From JADJQU01 sp035490315 (GTDB taxonomy: Bacteria; Planctomycetota; UBA1135; GCA-002686595), in assembly GCA_035490315.1 (NCBI GenBank), contig DATHET010000291.1, positions 1-36,062 of the forward strand: 36,062 bases of DNA, written 5' to 3'. Of the stretch, positions 1-7,708 are shown in pieces. A model generated the notes under the pieces. That model worked only from the letters and a program-made list of their open reading frames with translations. It was not told the DNA's origin and made no database searches. Both the position numbers and the translations under genes were made by a program. Every line of letters starts with the position of its first letter. Positions within the stretch are counted from its first letter, which is position 1.

Positions 1-1
1 G

Positions 2-3000
2 TTTCCGCTTCCGTGGGGGCCGGTCGGCGTGGCGTTCTGGGAGGGCGTACCCTCCGATCCACTGGACGACGAGATGGTTGTCACATGTCAGGGGTCCTGG
101 GCGATCGTGGAGCTTTCAGTGACTGATGGGAGCGTGCTCCACTTGCATCAACTTCGCCCCGACACGGCCGACAGCTCGCGTCAGGGCAAGATGGCCGAGC
201 CTGGTGATATTCTGATCGTCGGTGATCAAGCGATGGTGTCGTGCTCCAGTGCCGACACGGTCCTGCAGTTGGACCTCACCACGAAGGCGATCTACCTGTA
301 CGGCAGGGATACAACACCCGCGTATTCGCAGTTCGTGGCCAAGGCGCCGTTGTTCCTTTCGAAGGATTCTTCAGGGAATGTGTATGTCTCTCCGCTCCAG
401 TCGGGAAACAACACCCTGGTCGGCGACCTGCATGCGGGCGCCTATGAGGTACTCCAGCAGACTCCCGGCAATGGACTGCCAGACGTCGATCTGTTCATCA
501 TCGATCCCGTGGCCAAGACGCTGAATGAGGCCGCCGTGGGAATGGGGACAGTGATGTTCGCGCACGGCATCAATCCGGCGACGGGCGAAATGTGGATGCT
601 CAACACGGAGGCCTTCAACGCGAAGGCGACCGGCTTCAACGACGAACCGAGCGCCAACGGGCAGTTCGTTAGCAATCGGATCAGCGTCTTCACCCTGACC
701 AGCGGCACTCCGGTCTTGGGCATCACGTCTCCCGACACGATTGAAGGTCTTGACCCGGGTGCACCTACCGGATCCATTTCTGGGATGACCGCGCCGATCG
801 GGCAGCCGTTCTCAATCACCTTCTTCGACGACGCCACGAATACGACGAACCATGGAGACGCATTCCTGTGCGGACTGCTCACCGACAACGTGCTGGTCCT
901 CGACAAGAACCGCGCGCTGATCCAAGAAATCTCGCTTCCCGCTGGATCGATTCCGCGCCAGGTGCTCCTCGACCCCGCGCAGACGAAGCTGCTGGTCTAC
1001 TGCTGGGGAACGAACTTGGTTCGCCAGTACGACCTGAACTTTGCTTCGCCTACGACCTACCTCAGTTTGCGGCTTGGGCACGACCCGACTCCCGCGGAGC
1101 TCGTCGCGGGACGCACCGAGTTCTTCAGCGCCAAGCACTCTCGGCACGGGAACCTGTCGTGCGCGTCCTGTCACATCGAGGGTGGATCCGATCGCATCGC
1201 CTGGAACCTGTCGGGACAGCCGATCGATGACAAAGGGCCGATGGTCACGCAGACCCTCGTTGGCATCGAACGCATGGGGCCTTTCCACTGGCGGGGCGAG
1301 CGCTCGCTCGACGCCTTCCACGTCGCATTCAAAGGCTTGCTCGGGAAGTCGACCGCGGGCGGATTGCCGTTGGATCTGGCTGCGAGCAGCACCGAGTTTC
1401 AGGCGCTGAAGCGATACATCTTCTCGCTGACGAACCCGGCGAATCCCAACCAGAATCGCAGACGCGTGCTCGATAGCAGTCTCCCCACACCGGGGGTCAC
1501 TGCCACGCATGACGTGAAGCAGGGCCAGGACGCGTTCCTGAATGTCGCGACGTTCAATGGTCCGACGCACAGCTGTGCCGATTGCCACACGATGCCGCTG
1601 GGCACGGGTGGGGACATGATGGATGAGTTCCACGCGATCTCCACGCCGCGCAGGATCCACATGAAGCCCACGCCGTTCCACGAGCTGTGGCGCAAGGAGA
1701 TGAGCACCGGAATGTTCACCTTCGGAGCGACCACGCACGACGCCGCGTTCCTGGGAGCGGGCTTCGACCATGTCGGTGGGGCCTCCAATCTGTTCAAGTT
1801 CCATGCTATCGCTCTTTCTTCGCGCGAATCGATCACGGCCTTTGTCCACCAAGCCGACGAGGGCCTGGGACAAGCTGCGCACTACGCGTACTTGCTGAAC
1901 TACGCCACTTCGAATCCACCGACCGGTGTTCCGATCCCGAACGACGAGCTGAGGGTGTTCCTCTTGAACCAAGCGGCCGGCCTCGTCGGCGCGGCCTTGC
2001 CAGAGAAACGCAATTGCGACGTGGTGGTATTCGGCAAGTGCACAGACGCCTCCGCCGTCTCTTCGCAACGCCGCTGGTATTGGGATCGCTACCTTGCGAA
2101 GTTCATCTGCGACGATCCCAACTTCACGACGACCGGACAAGTGAACGGGCGCCGGGGCCTGCTTGACTTCTTCGCGATGGCCGCGGCCAGCGGCAGCGTG
2201 GAAAACAACGTTTTCCTCGGACTGCCCGTGGGGATGGGAGAACGATTCGGAGTCGACTACGACTTGGACGGCACGCTCAACGCTGTGGACTCGGTGTCCC
2301 TCGACCCGGCAGTCCCGGGTCCTGCGAGTGTGACAGCAACCTTCGTGTCCGCTCCTAGCCAGCCGCCGATCCAGGTGTTGTGGAAGAACAGCCGCACGGC
2401 GCGCCTGCGCTTCGATACCAACGTGCCGACGCGTTACAAGGTCTGGGTGTGGCCGGACGATCCGTCCGTTTCACAGCCCTCCACGCCGACATCTTCCAGT
2501 GACATTTACTCGCGCAACCACAGCATCCTCCTGACGGATCTGCACTCGAGCACTCCGCTTACTGCTCCCGCCGTCTCGCCCGACCCGCCGGCGTACACGG
2601 CCCAGTCGGTGAACTACAAGGTACAGATCGAGGCCATTCCTCTTGCTGGTACTTCTGCCACGCTCGCCACGCCTTTGGCCTTCACAGCAGGCGATCACAA
2701 GACGGTACTTGCTGGCAACAACGAGCCGCGCCAGAACCGGATGCGGCTCAACCACATCGTCGAGGGAATCCAGATGACCTCGATTACAGGATCGTCCCCG
2801 CCGCTACCCGCCAGGCGAGTGACGATGGACGTCAACTACAAGCAGGGAGGCCAGTTTGTTCTGACCAACTTCGTGCGTCCTCCCGCCCTGAATCGCGTGG
2901 TCATCGCCCGGGTCTTCAAGCAGGACACGGTTACATTGGCCGTCACTCCCCTCAAGGCCGGTGAGATTCAGCCGACGCTAGCAGGCAGCGTGTTCCTCGT

Positions 3001-3409
3001 TGATGAGGTCGTCTTGAACACGACGCTGACAAGCCCACTCCTTGTCGGGCAGGAGATCCAGGTCGGGCCACTGCCGATTCCAGATCCCAGGGGAGTGTTC
3101 CTTGCCTGTGAGACTCTCAGCGCTCCGGGCGTGACGATGGACTTCGAGCTGACGGGTGTCGGCAACGGCACACTTTCCGCGACTGAGATCCTGGTGTTCA
3201 GTGTCGAGGCCGTTGTCGAGATCAGCAGTCACCACACCTGGGGTGGCAGCCTGTCGGAAGTCTTTATCTTGGGAGGTGGTGTGCGAGAGCTCCGACTGAT
3301 CACGGAGATCCAGAACACCAACTCGACCGGCTGGATCGTGGATCCCGAAGCTTGGGCGAAGTGGAGCTTCCCTGACACAACCGAAGCAGGGGCCACGGTC
3401 ACGGATTGA
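2..3409 (+). CDS. Secreted beta-propeller / di-haem cytochrome c protein (5' end outside window)
   Basis: The reading frame is open to the window edge, and the first possible start (GTG at 29) lies inside domain-like sequence, so the gene is truncated on the left. Counting from that GTG, residues about 1-330 read as propeller-type repeats. Two c-type haem sites follow: CASCH at 378-382 and CADCH at 516-520, spaced like the two haem domains of bacterial di-haem peroxidase (CcpA/MauG-like) proteins. The inter-haem part carries VTQTLVGI and PFHWRGER stretches. From about 760 onward the sequence is beta-rich and fibronectin-like, with no catalytic signature I recognise. The protein is probably exported and haem-loaded outside the cytoplasm. 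A role in extracellular oxidation or electron transfer is inferred from fold only. The frame and haem sites are clear, the function is not. Confidence 0.85.
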   Translation, partial: FPLPWGPVGVAFWEGVPSDPLDDEMVVTCQGSWAIVELSVTDGSVLHLHQLRPDTADSSRQGKMAEPGDILIVGDQAMVSCSSADTVLQLDLTTKAIYLYGRDTTPAYSQFVAKAPLFLSKDSSGNVYVSPLQSGNNTLVGDLHAGAYEVLQQTPGNGLPDVDLFIIDPVAKTLNEAAVGMGTVMFAHGINPATGEMWMLNTEAFNAKATGFNDEPSANGQFVSNRISVFTLTSGTPVLGITSPDTIEGLDPGAPTGSISGMTAPIGQPFSITFFDDATNTTNHGDAFLCGLLTDNVLVLDKNRALIQEISLPAGSIPRQVLLDPAQTKLLVYCWGTNLVRQYDLNFASPTTYLSLRLGHDPTPAELVAGRTEFFSAKHSRHGNLSCASCHIEGGSDRIAWNLSGQPIDDKGPMVTQTLVGIERMGPFHWRGERSLDAFHVAFKGLLGKSTAGGLPLDLAASSTEFQALKRYIFSLTNPANPNQNRRRVLDSSLPTPGVTATHDVKQGQDAFLNVATFNGPTHSCADCHTMPLGTGGDMMDEFHAISTPRRIHMKPTPFHELWRKEMSTGMFTFGATTHDAAFLGAGFDHVGGASNLFKFHAIALSSRESITAFVHQADEGLGQAAHYAYLLNYATSNPPTGVPIPNDELRVFLLNQAAGLVGAALPEKRNCDVVVFGKCTDASAVSSQRRWYWDRYLAKFICDDPNFTTTGQVNGRRGLLDFFAMAAASGSVENNVFLGLPVGMGERFGVDYDLDGTLNAVDSVSLDPAVPGPASVTATFVSAPSQPPIQVLWKNSRTARLRFDTNVPTRYKVWVWPDDPSVSQPSTPTSSSDIYSRNHSILLTDLHSSTPLTAPAVSPDPPAYTAQSVNYKVQIEAIPLAGTSATLATPLAFTAGDHKTVLAGNNEPRQNRMRLNHIVEGIQMTSITGSSPPLPARRVTMDVNYKQGGQFVLTNFVRPPALNRVVIARVFKQDTVTLAVTPLKAGEIQPTLAGSVFLVDEVVLNTTLTSPLLVGQEIQVGPLPIPDPRGVFLACETLSAPGVTMDFELTGVGNGTLSATEILVFSVEAVVEISSHHTWGGSLSEVFILGGGVRELRLITEIQNTNSTGWIVDPEAWAKWSFPDTTEAGATVTD

Positions 3410-3432
3410 TCCACTGGCAGTGAGCTGAATGT

Positions 3433-3474
3433 CAGGCGCGAGGCAGCCTTCGAGAGAGGGTTGCCTAGCGCCTG
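3433..3474 (+). terminator. Hairpin downstream of the cytochrome gene
   Basis: A 16-base arm (3433-3448) pairs with 3459-3474 with two mismatches around a 10-base loop, starting 23 bases after the stop at 3409. There is no T-tract after it, so it may be a rho-assisted or bidirectional terminator shared with the leftward gene that ends near 3537. Confidence 0.45.
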
Positions 3475-3536
3475 TCGTCAGTCTTGCGTGCAAGCTCGTG
3501 AAGACGCAGGAATCGTGGACACCCCGTCTACTCCGC

Positions 3537-4337
3537 CTAGATTGAGCTGCGCCACCCGCTGCGGCTCAGTCCCAGGCTCACCTCAATTTGGGTGAATTTT
3601 TCCGGTCGCCCCTGCAGATACCGCGCCTCGATGGATCTGGCGTCGATCGGCTCGAGCCTGTCCAAGTTGCGCTTCGAGAACCTTCGCGAACCACGTTCAT
3701 CGCCCTCGAATTCGCGGCGGGCCTCGGTATGTCCAACTCAGCGCGAACAAGTGCGACGGTGGGCGGCGACACCCCAACTCGTCGCGCAATCTCCGTATCG
3801 GGTACCACGCCCAGCTTCGCCCGCACCGCAGGCAGCACGACGGTCCTTGCCCCGCTCTTGGCGCGCGATCCCCAGCACCTTGCGCCGATGTAGGATCGCT
3901 GGTCGCGAGACGCCAGTGACCCGCTCGAGCTCCGCCGCAGTCCGGGAACCGCGCAGCAACGCAGGCGTCAGCGCGCGCTTCCTGGGGATCGACCTGTCCT
4001 CCTCCCCAACTCGCGGCTTGCCTTCAGGCTTCAATCCCGCCGCCTCGACCGCCTGATACCAGCCGCCGAAGTGACGCCGGCGAAGCGCGAGCAGGTGAGA
4101 ATTGCGGACCTGGCCCTTACGCCTTGGCTCGCCCTTCTTGGAGCGTGCACGGACGCGGCGAAGCGTCTCCTCGGGGCCGATGTCGCCGAAGTCGCGGCCC
4201 GTGCGGCCCTTGATGCCGAGACGGGCGCTTTCGCCACGAACGATCCACGTGCTCACGCCGACGCGACGCGCGACCTTGGCCTCGGTCAGGACGCCGAGCA
4301 GGTGGCGGACGAGGGGGAGCCAGGGGCGGGCGGGCAT
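3537..4337 (-). pseudogene. Multi-HTH DNA-binding protein with homing-endonuclease-type repeat, two frameshifts
   Basis: On the minus strand from ATG 4337, the frame encodes an HTH-like module (AKVARRVGVS, then LGIKG). A segment follows that resembles homing-endonuclease-associated repeats (HFGGWYQAVEAAGL), then a further HTH-like unit (ERVTGVSRPAILHRRKVLGI). The frame then loses sense near 3870. Another frame continues with a module that closely matches the first (EIARRVGVSPPTVALVRAEL) down to about 3740. A third frame then gives sensible sequence (RFSKRNLDRLEPIDARSIEA) to a stop at 3537-3539. The simplest reading is one gene for a protein built of repeated helix-turn-helix units, broken by two single-base indels. 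The indels may be real mutations or assembly errors. No nuclease domain is visible. Confidence 0.55.
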
Positions 4338-4406
4338 ACCGTCGGCATACTACTGCCGGTTTCGGATCACTACTCACCTCCGGCCTGCCATCCCTCGCCG
4401 TCACAG

Positions 4407-4871
4407 ATGTTCGATCGATTCACGGACGTGAGCAAGCGCGTCATGAATCAGGCCCGCCGCGAGGCGCAGCGCCTGAATCACAACTACCTTGGACCGGAGC
4501 ACATGCTGCTGGGCCTGCTGCGTGAACCTGGCAGCTACGGTGCGAGCCTGCTGCAGGCGCTTGGGGCCAATCTCGATCTGCTTCGCACACACGTGGAAGA
4601 AAAGGCCGGACCGGGACCGGCAGGCCCCACATTCCAGATGCCTTTCGCTGAGAGCGCCAAGGGTGTCCTAGTGCAATCCATGAACGAGGCATCTGCGCTC
4701 GGGCACGACCAAATCGGGAGCGAGGACCTGCTGCTGGGAATGTTCAAGCCTGAGGACAAGCACATCGCCAACGAGGCACTTGCTCACTTTGGGATCACAG
4801 CGTCGGCCCTGCGCGACATCGTGAAGGCGCATCCGGCTCTCGATGAGGATGCGGGGCCCGTGCAGCTTTGA
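4407..4871 (+). CDS. Stand-alone Clp N-terminal (Clp repeat) domain protein
   Basis: The 154-residue product starts MFDRFTD, which matches the usual start of ClpC/ClpA N-domains, so ATG 4407 is chosen over upstream in-frame starts that lie opposite the HTH gene. Both Clp repeats are present: LNHNYLGPEHMLLGLL at about 21-36, and a second copy with LGHDQIGSEDLLLGMF at about 98-113. There is no AAA+ ATPase part; the gene ends after the N-domain. Such small Clp-N proteins can act as adaptors or regulators of Clp unfoldases or bind substrates on their own. Which applies here cannot be told. It is divergent from the broken HTH gene, with about 70 bases between the starts. Confidence 0.85.
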   Translation: MFDRFTDVSKRVMNQARREAQRLNHNYLGPEHMLLGLLREPGSYGASLLQALGANLDLLRTHVEEKAGPGPAGPTFQMPFAESAKGVLVQSMNEASALGHDQIGSEDLLLGMFKPEDKHIANEALAHFGITASALRDIVKAHPALDEDAGPVQL

Positions 4872-4898
4872 CTCGGGCGCGAGGGAGGGCGGGCATCC

Positions 4899-4913
4899 GC
4901 CAAACGGTTTGGC
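4899..4913. promoter_or_regulatory. Perfect 15-base inverted repeat, operator-like
   Basis: GCCAAAC-G-GTTTGGC is a perfect dyad with one central base, 28 bases after the Clp-N stop and about 160 bases before the next start. It resembles repressor operators in form. A weak terminator is the alternative. The rest of the 4872-5075 gap shows nothing else. Confidence 0.25.
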
Positions 4914-5075
4914 AGATTCACCCTCCAGAGAGTGACGCATTTTCGGGACTCGGTCGAGATCCCGCACGATTCGTGGGCGGTCCCGTCCCTCCCGCTCGTT
5001 CTAATCCCTGTCTGTTCGCTCGTCCCCCGCCTCGAAGTGGGACACCCTCGCCGGCCCGTTCCCCTCGAAGCCTGC

Positions 5076-5645
5076 ATGGACACGAACCCGTTCCGCCCCG
5101 AACGGAATCACAAGCCCGCACCTCGTCCGCGCTTGCGGCTGGGTGCGTTCGCATCCGGGCTGCTTTCCCTAGCGTCGTTCGGATGCATCGGGCCGCGACT
5201 TGACGCGGCTGGACAGCCCCGTGCGAACGGTGACCTGCGCATCTCCGGCAGTGCCGCGACGCTCCCCGCCGATCAGCCTGCGGCAGCCGACGAACTGCAG
5301 GTCCACTTCATCGACGTCGGCACGGGTGACTGCGTCTGGATCCACACAGGCGATGACGGGATCGCCGGCAACAGTCGCCTCGACGGGCTGAACATCATCA
5401 TCGACGGCGGGGACAACGGCGCCTTCGGCCGTATCGATGGATACACGCCGGCGAGCGACTACCTCGCGACGCTCCTGCCGCTTGGCACCCATATCGAGTG
5501 CCTGATCCTCTCCCACCCGCACAGTGATCACTGCGGCGGGGTCGTCGGGTTCCTGGAGGACTACCCCGTCCGCACGATCCCGGACCTCGGCTTCGACAAA
5601 ACTGAACCAGGGCAGCTCCCAGCAGCTTCCTACTCGATCATATGA
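5076..5645 (+). pseudogene. Metallo-beta-lactamase-fold (ComEC-hydrolase-like) lipoprotein, 3' truncated
   Basis: The 189-residue frame from ATG 5076 begins with a basic N-terminus and a hydrophobic stretch ending in SLASFGC, a lipobox-like sequence (Cys about residue 33). It then enters a metallo-beta-lactamase fold of the ComEC/Rec2 hydrolase type, with LQVHFIDVGTGDCVWIHTG, IIIDGGD, and the metal-binding HPHSDHCGG at about 148-156. Family members normally carry another 100-200 residues with further His/Asp metal ligands. Here the frame stops soon after VRTIPDLGFDKT. Neither of the other plus-strand frames resumes the fold downstream. I therefore call it a 5' fragment, probably cut by the event that brought in the AT-richer block beginning just after it. 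Confidence 0.6.
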
Positions 5646-5846
5646 GCTCAGATCATGTTCGTATCCGATTGGTAGCGAGTCCTGATGTTCGCTCGCTCAT
5701 GAGCGCCCAAGAGGCTTTGCCGCAATTCGCCATTTCAATCGCGACAGAACCCACCGGTAGAACGAACCGACCGTCGAGGGACGATCGGCCAGGAGGAAAA
5801 GCTTTTCCGTTCCCCGTCACTCCTTCCTTCTAGGAGCCCCAAAACA
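5646..5846. other. Junction/intergenic region between truncated lipoprotein and island genes
   Basis: About 200 bases with no convincing gene. It contains the 14-base palindrome at 5795-5808 and an AGGAG ribosome-binding site at 5832-5836 that serves the next gene. The left edge of the AT-richer block lies in or near this stretch. No transposase end, tRNA fragment or long direct repeat was recognised. Confidence 0.4.
5795..5808. promoter_or_regulatory. Perfect palindrome GGAAAAGCTTTTCC
   Basis: A 14-base perfect palindrome that ends 38 bases before the ATG of the lipoprotein gene, upstream of its ribosome-binding site. Its position fits an operator for the multigene block. No binding protein is known, and the broken HTH gene nearby is only a speculative candidate. 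Confidence 0.3.
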
Positions 5847-6911
5847 ATGCGAAGACCTTTTCTGATTGCCCTCGTGGTCGTCTCCATCCTGACGGCGTGC
5901 AACACGACGCCACCATCTGCCGTGCGCCTGGCTGAGAACCTGAGCGACGCTCAGAAGCAGAACGTTGGAGACCTTGAGCAACTCGTCGCGGCCGTCGAGG
6001 CCCTCTTCAAGGACGAGGCGAAGCGCGTCGTCGCTCCCCTCACGAGCCTGGAGACGGCTCACCATGAGCGCCTGGAGCTGATTGAGGCCCTGATCGCCTT
6101 AGCGCGTGACCACAACAAGGAACCCGCCAGGAAGTGGGCTGGCAATCCGATAGTCACGAGCTTCCAGGAGAGACTGAAGCAGGCGGACAAGCTCAGAACT
6201 GGGCTAGAACCGTGGGTCAGCAAGGCCAAGTACGACCTCGAACTTTTCGGAAAGGCAGACCACGTAGCTCTCGATGATGCTGCTCTGAAGGACCTGAATT
6301 CCATGCAGAGCAAGATGATCGAGCCATATATCAAGGGCATGCGTGGCGATGTCTCTCTTCCGCCCGGAATATCGAACACCACTTTGAAGGAATGGCTCGA
6401 GGAATTGCGCAATAAGGGAACGCGGACATCCGCTGATGTGGCAGGACGATTGAACTCGGTCCTCAAGATGATCATCCAGCGGGAAGGGACCCTGACGGAC
6501 TACCTCGAGACCATTCGAAAGGCTGAGAGCGATCTCAACGCCGTGCGTGAAGTCTTGAGCAAGTCTCTCGACGCAGTTCGCAAAAAGACCAAGGAGGTTC
6601 AAGATGCCGTGAACCTAGTGAACGCCACGCAGACCAAGGCAATGAGGACAATGGTTGAGAACGCGCGCTCGGTGCATCAAGGTCAAGAGAGTTTGGCGCA
6701 AAGTTTGAAGCGCTCCGAGCAGATCTACCAGAACCTCCAAGCTACGCTGGTCGGCGGCATCAAGGGAGTCGGTGGTTTTCTTGAGGAACTCGACATCTTG
6801 AGCGAGAACGACCTGAGCAAGCTGAATGCAGTCGTTGACAATGCCGACGCCATGCTGCAGTCGGCGGTTGAAACCGGGCTGTGGCCCAAGGAAGATAGGG
6901 AATCCAAGTGA
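5847..6911 (+). CDS. Coiled-coil lipoprotein of unknown function
   Basis: The 354-residue product has a textbook lipoprotein signal: MRRPF, a hydrophobic core, and LTAC with Cys18 as the lipidated residue. ATG 5847 is supported by AGGAG ten bases upstream. The mature part is almost entirely charged amphipathic helix (for example about 195-275), implying a long coiled-coil or helical bundle facing the periplasm, with a glycine-rich hydrophobic patch (LVGGIKGVGGFLEEL) near residue 310. I do not recognise a family. Its stop overlaps the next start by 4 bases (GTGA at 6908-6911), so the two are translationally coupled. Codon use shifts toward A/T through this gene relative to its left neighbours. 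I infer an anchored structural or partner component of the block. Confidence 0.85.
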   Translation: MRRPFLIALVVVSILTACNTTPPSAVRLAENLSDAQKQNVGDLEQLVAAVEALFKDEAKRVVAPLTSLETAHHERLELIEALIALARDHNKEPARKWAGNPIVTSFQERLKQADKLRTGLEPWVSKAKYDLELFGKADHVALDDAALKDLNSMQSKMIEPYIKGMRGDVSLPPGISNTTLKEWLEELRNKGTRTSADVAGRLNSVLKMIIQREGTLTDYLETIRKAESDLNAVREVLSKSLDAVRKKTKEVQDAVNLVNATQTKAMRTMVENARSVHQGQESLAQSLKRSEQIYQNLQATLVGGIKGVGGFLEELDILSENDLSKLNAVVDNADAMLQSAVETGLWPKEDRESK

Positions 6912-7351
6912 CCGTAATTGATGAAATCACAGCTGCCTTGAGCGCAGCACAGAGCGTCCTTGGCGAGGCGCTCCAGCAGAGTAAGACTGATGCCGCCCTG
7001 AAATCCATCAGAAAACATCTCGATAAGGCGCAAATAGCCCTCGAGGAAATAGAGTTCAATAGCGTCGAGGAGGAAATTCGCAACCAATCGAAGGAATACA
7101 CCGCGATGCTCGCCGGCCTCGCCTCCGTCGGCACGGGGGGGGAGGCAGATGATGCAAATAGAGCGCTTGAGACCTTATCGGGCAGGTTGAAGGACCTGGG
7201 GGTGAAGCCCCTAGACGTCGAGACGATGGAAGCGGACATGAAGGAGCTTGCCGCGGTCATAAAGCAGCGTGGCAAACAGGCCGAGAGCATCACGAACGTG
7301 GTCGGAACGGTCCTGAGGGTCGGTAAGGCAGCGCTGGGCCTTGTCACATAG
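6908..7351 (+). CDS. Small helical protein coupled to the lipoprotein
   Basis: 147 residues from GTG 6908, which overlaps the preceding stop by 4 bases. The sequence is highly charged alpha-helix (residues about 1-70 and 85-125) and ends in a mildly hydrophobic amphipathic segment (VVGTVLRVGKAALGLVT) that could touch a membrane. There is no signal peptide, so it is probably cytoplasmic. No family is recognised. A run of eight G at 7135-7142 lies inside the gene and is a potential slippage site. The tight coupling suggests that the lipoprotein and this protein are made in a fixed ratio, perhaps as partners. Confidence 0.75.
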   Translation: MTVIDEITAALSAAQSVLGEALQQSKTDAALKSIRKHLDKAQIALEEIEFNSVEEEIRNQSKEYTAMLAGLASVGTGGEADDANRALETLSGRLKDLGVKPLDVETMEADMKELAAVIKQRGKQAESITNVVGTVLRVGKAALGLVT

Positions 7352-7530
7352 GGGCCCGAGGACCGTGCTCGTTCGTTTCGCCCAGGCCGCCGTCGATGAC
7401 GGATTGGGACTGCCGTTGGCCGGACGAGCAACGCGAGGCGCTAATCAACTGGGGCTACGCCGTCTGCGACGCGGCATGCGATGGCACGGTGCTGGGATCC
7501 CGCGGCCTTCTCCGAAGTTATCTCACCTGA
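7351..7530 (+). pseudogene. Relic of a patatin-like phospholipase C-terminus
   Basis: Directly after the previous stop, one plus-strand frame reads WPDEQREALINWGYAVCDAA and stops at 7528-7530. An 'LxNWGYAxxDAA' tail near the C-terminus is typical of a bacterial patatin-like phospholipase family. The preceding part of the same tail (AAVDDGLGLP) appears in another frame just upstream, so an indel separates the two. No start with a ribosome-binding site serves it. I read it as what remains of a second patatin gene lost next to the intact one, or as a short expressed piece from ATG 7396. The recognition rests on recall of the tail motif only. Confidence 0.4.
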
Positions 7531-7615
7531 AAAGCGAAGCCTTAACATAGTGCCTCGACACGCCACAACGGGCTCGAGGCGGACTGCTCAGGACCTTCAA
7601 GCTGGAAGGAGTACC

Positions 7616-7708
7616 TTGAACACCATAGACAAGCGCAAATCTTACTACTCAGTACCCTCCTCCGGGGGAATACACACCACGGCAACGAGGCTTCCAGGTT
7701 ACCAGTGA
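7616..7708 (+). CDS. Possible 30-residue leader peptide coupled to patatin
   Basis: A GGAAGGAG site at 7604-7611 is followed 4 bases later by TTG (7616), opening a 30-residue frame (MNTIDKRKSYYSVPSSGG…) whose TGA at 7706-7708 overlaps the GTG start of patatin as GTGA. This layout suggests translational coupling. Against it, a different frame through 7546-7704 also reads like a patatin N-terminal extension, so the peptide may be an accident. Confidence 0.3.
   Translation: MNTIDKRKSYYSVPSSGGIHTTATRLPGYQ

Noticed and set aside
812..2140. 442-codon minus-strand frame inside the cytochrome gene
   Set aside because: Opposite a gene with two haem motifs; biased composition and no domain.
4071..4406. 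In-frame N-terminal extension of the Clp-N protein
   Set aside because: It lies opposite the HTH gene and family proteins begin at MFxRFTD, so the start is placed at 4407.
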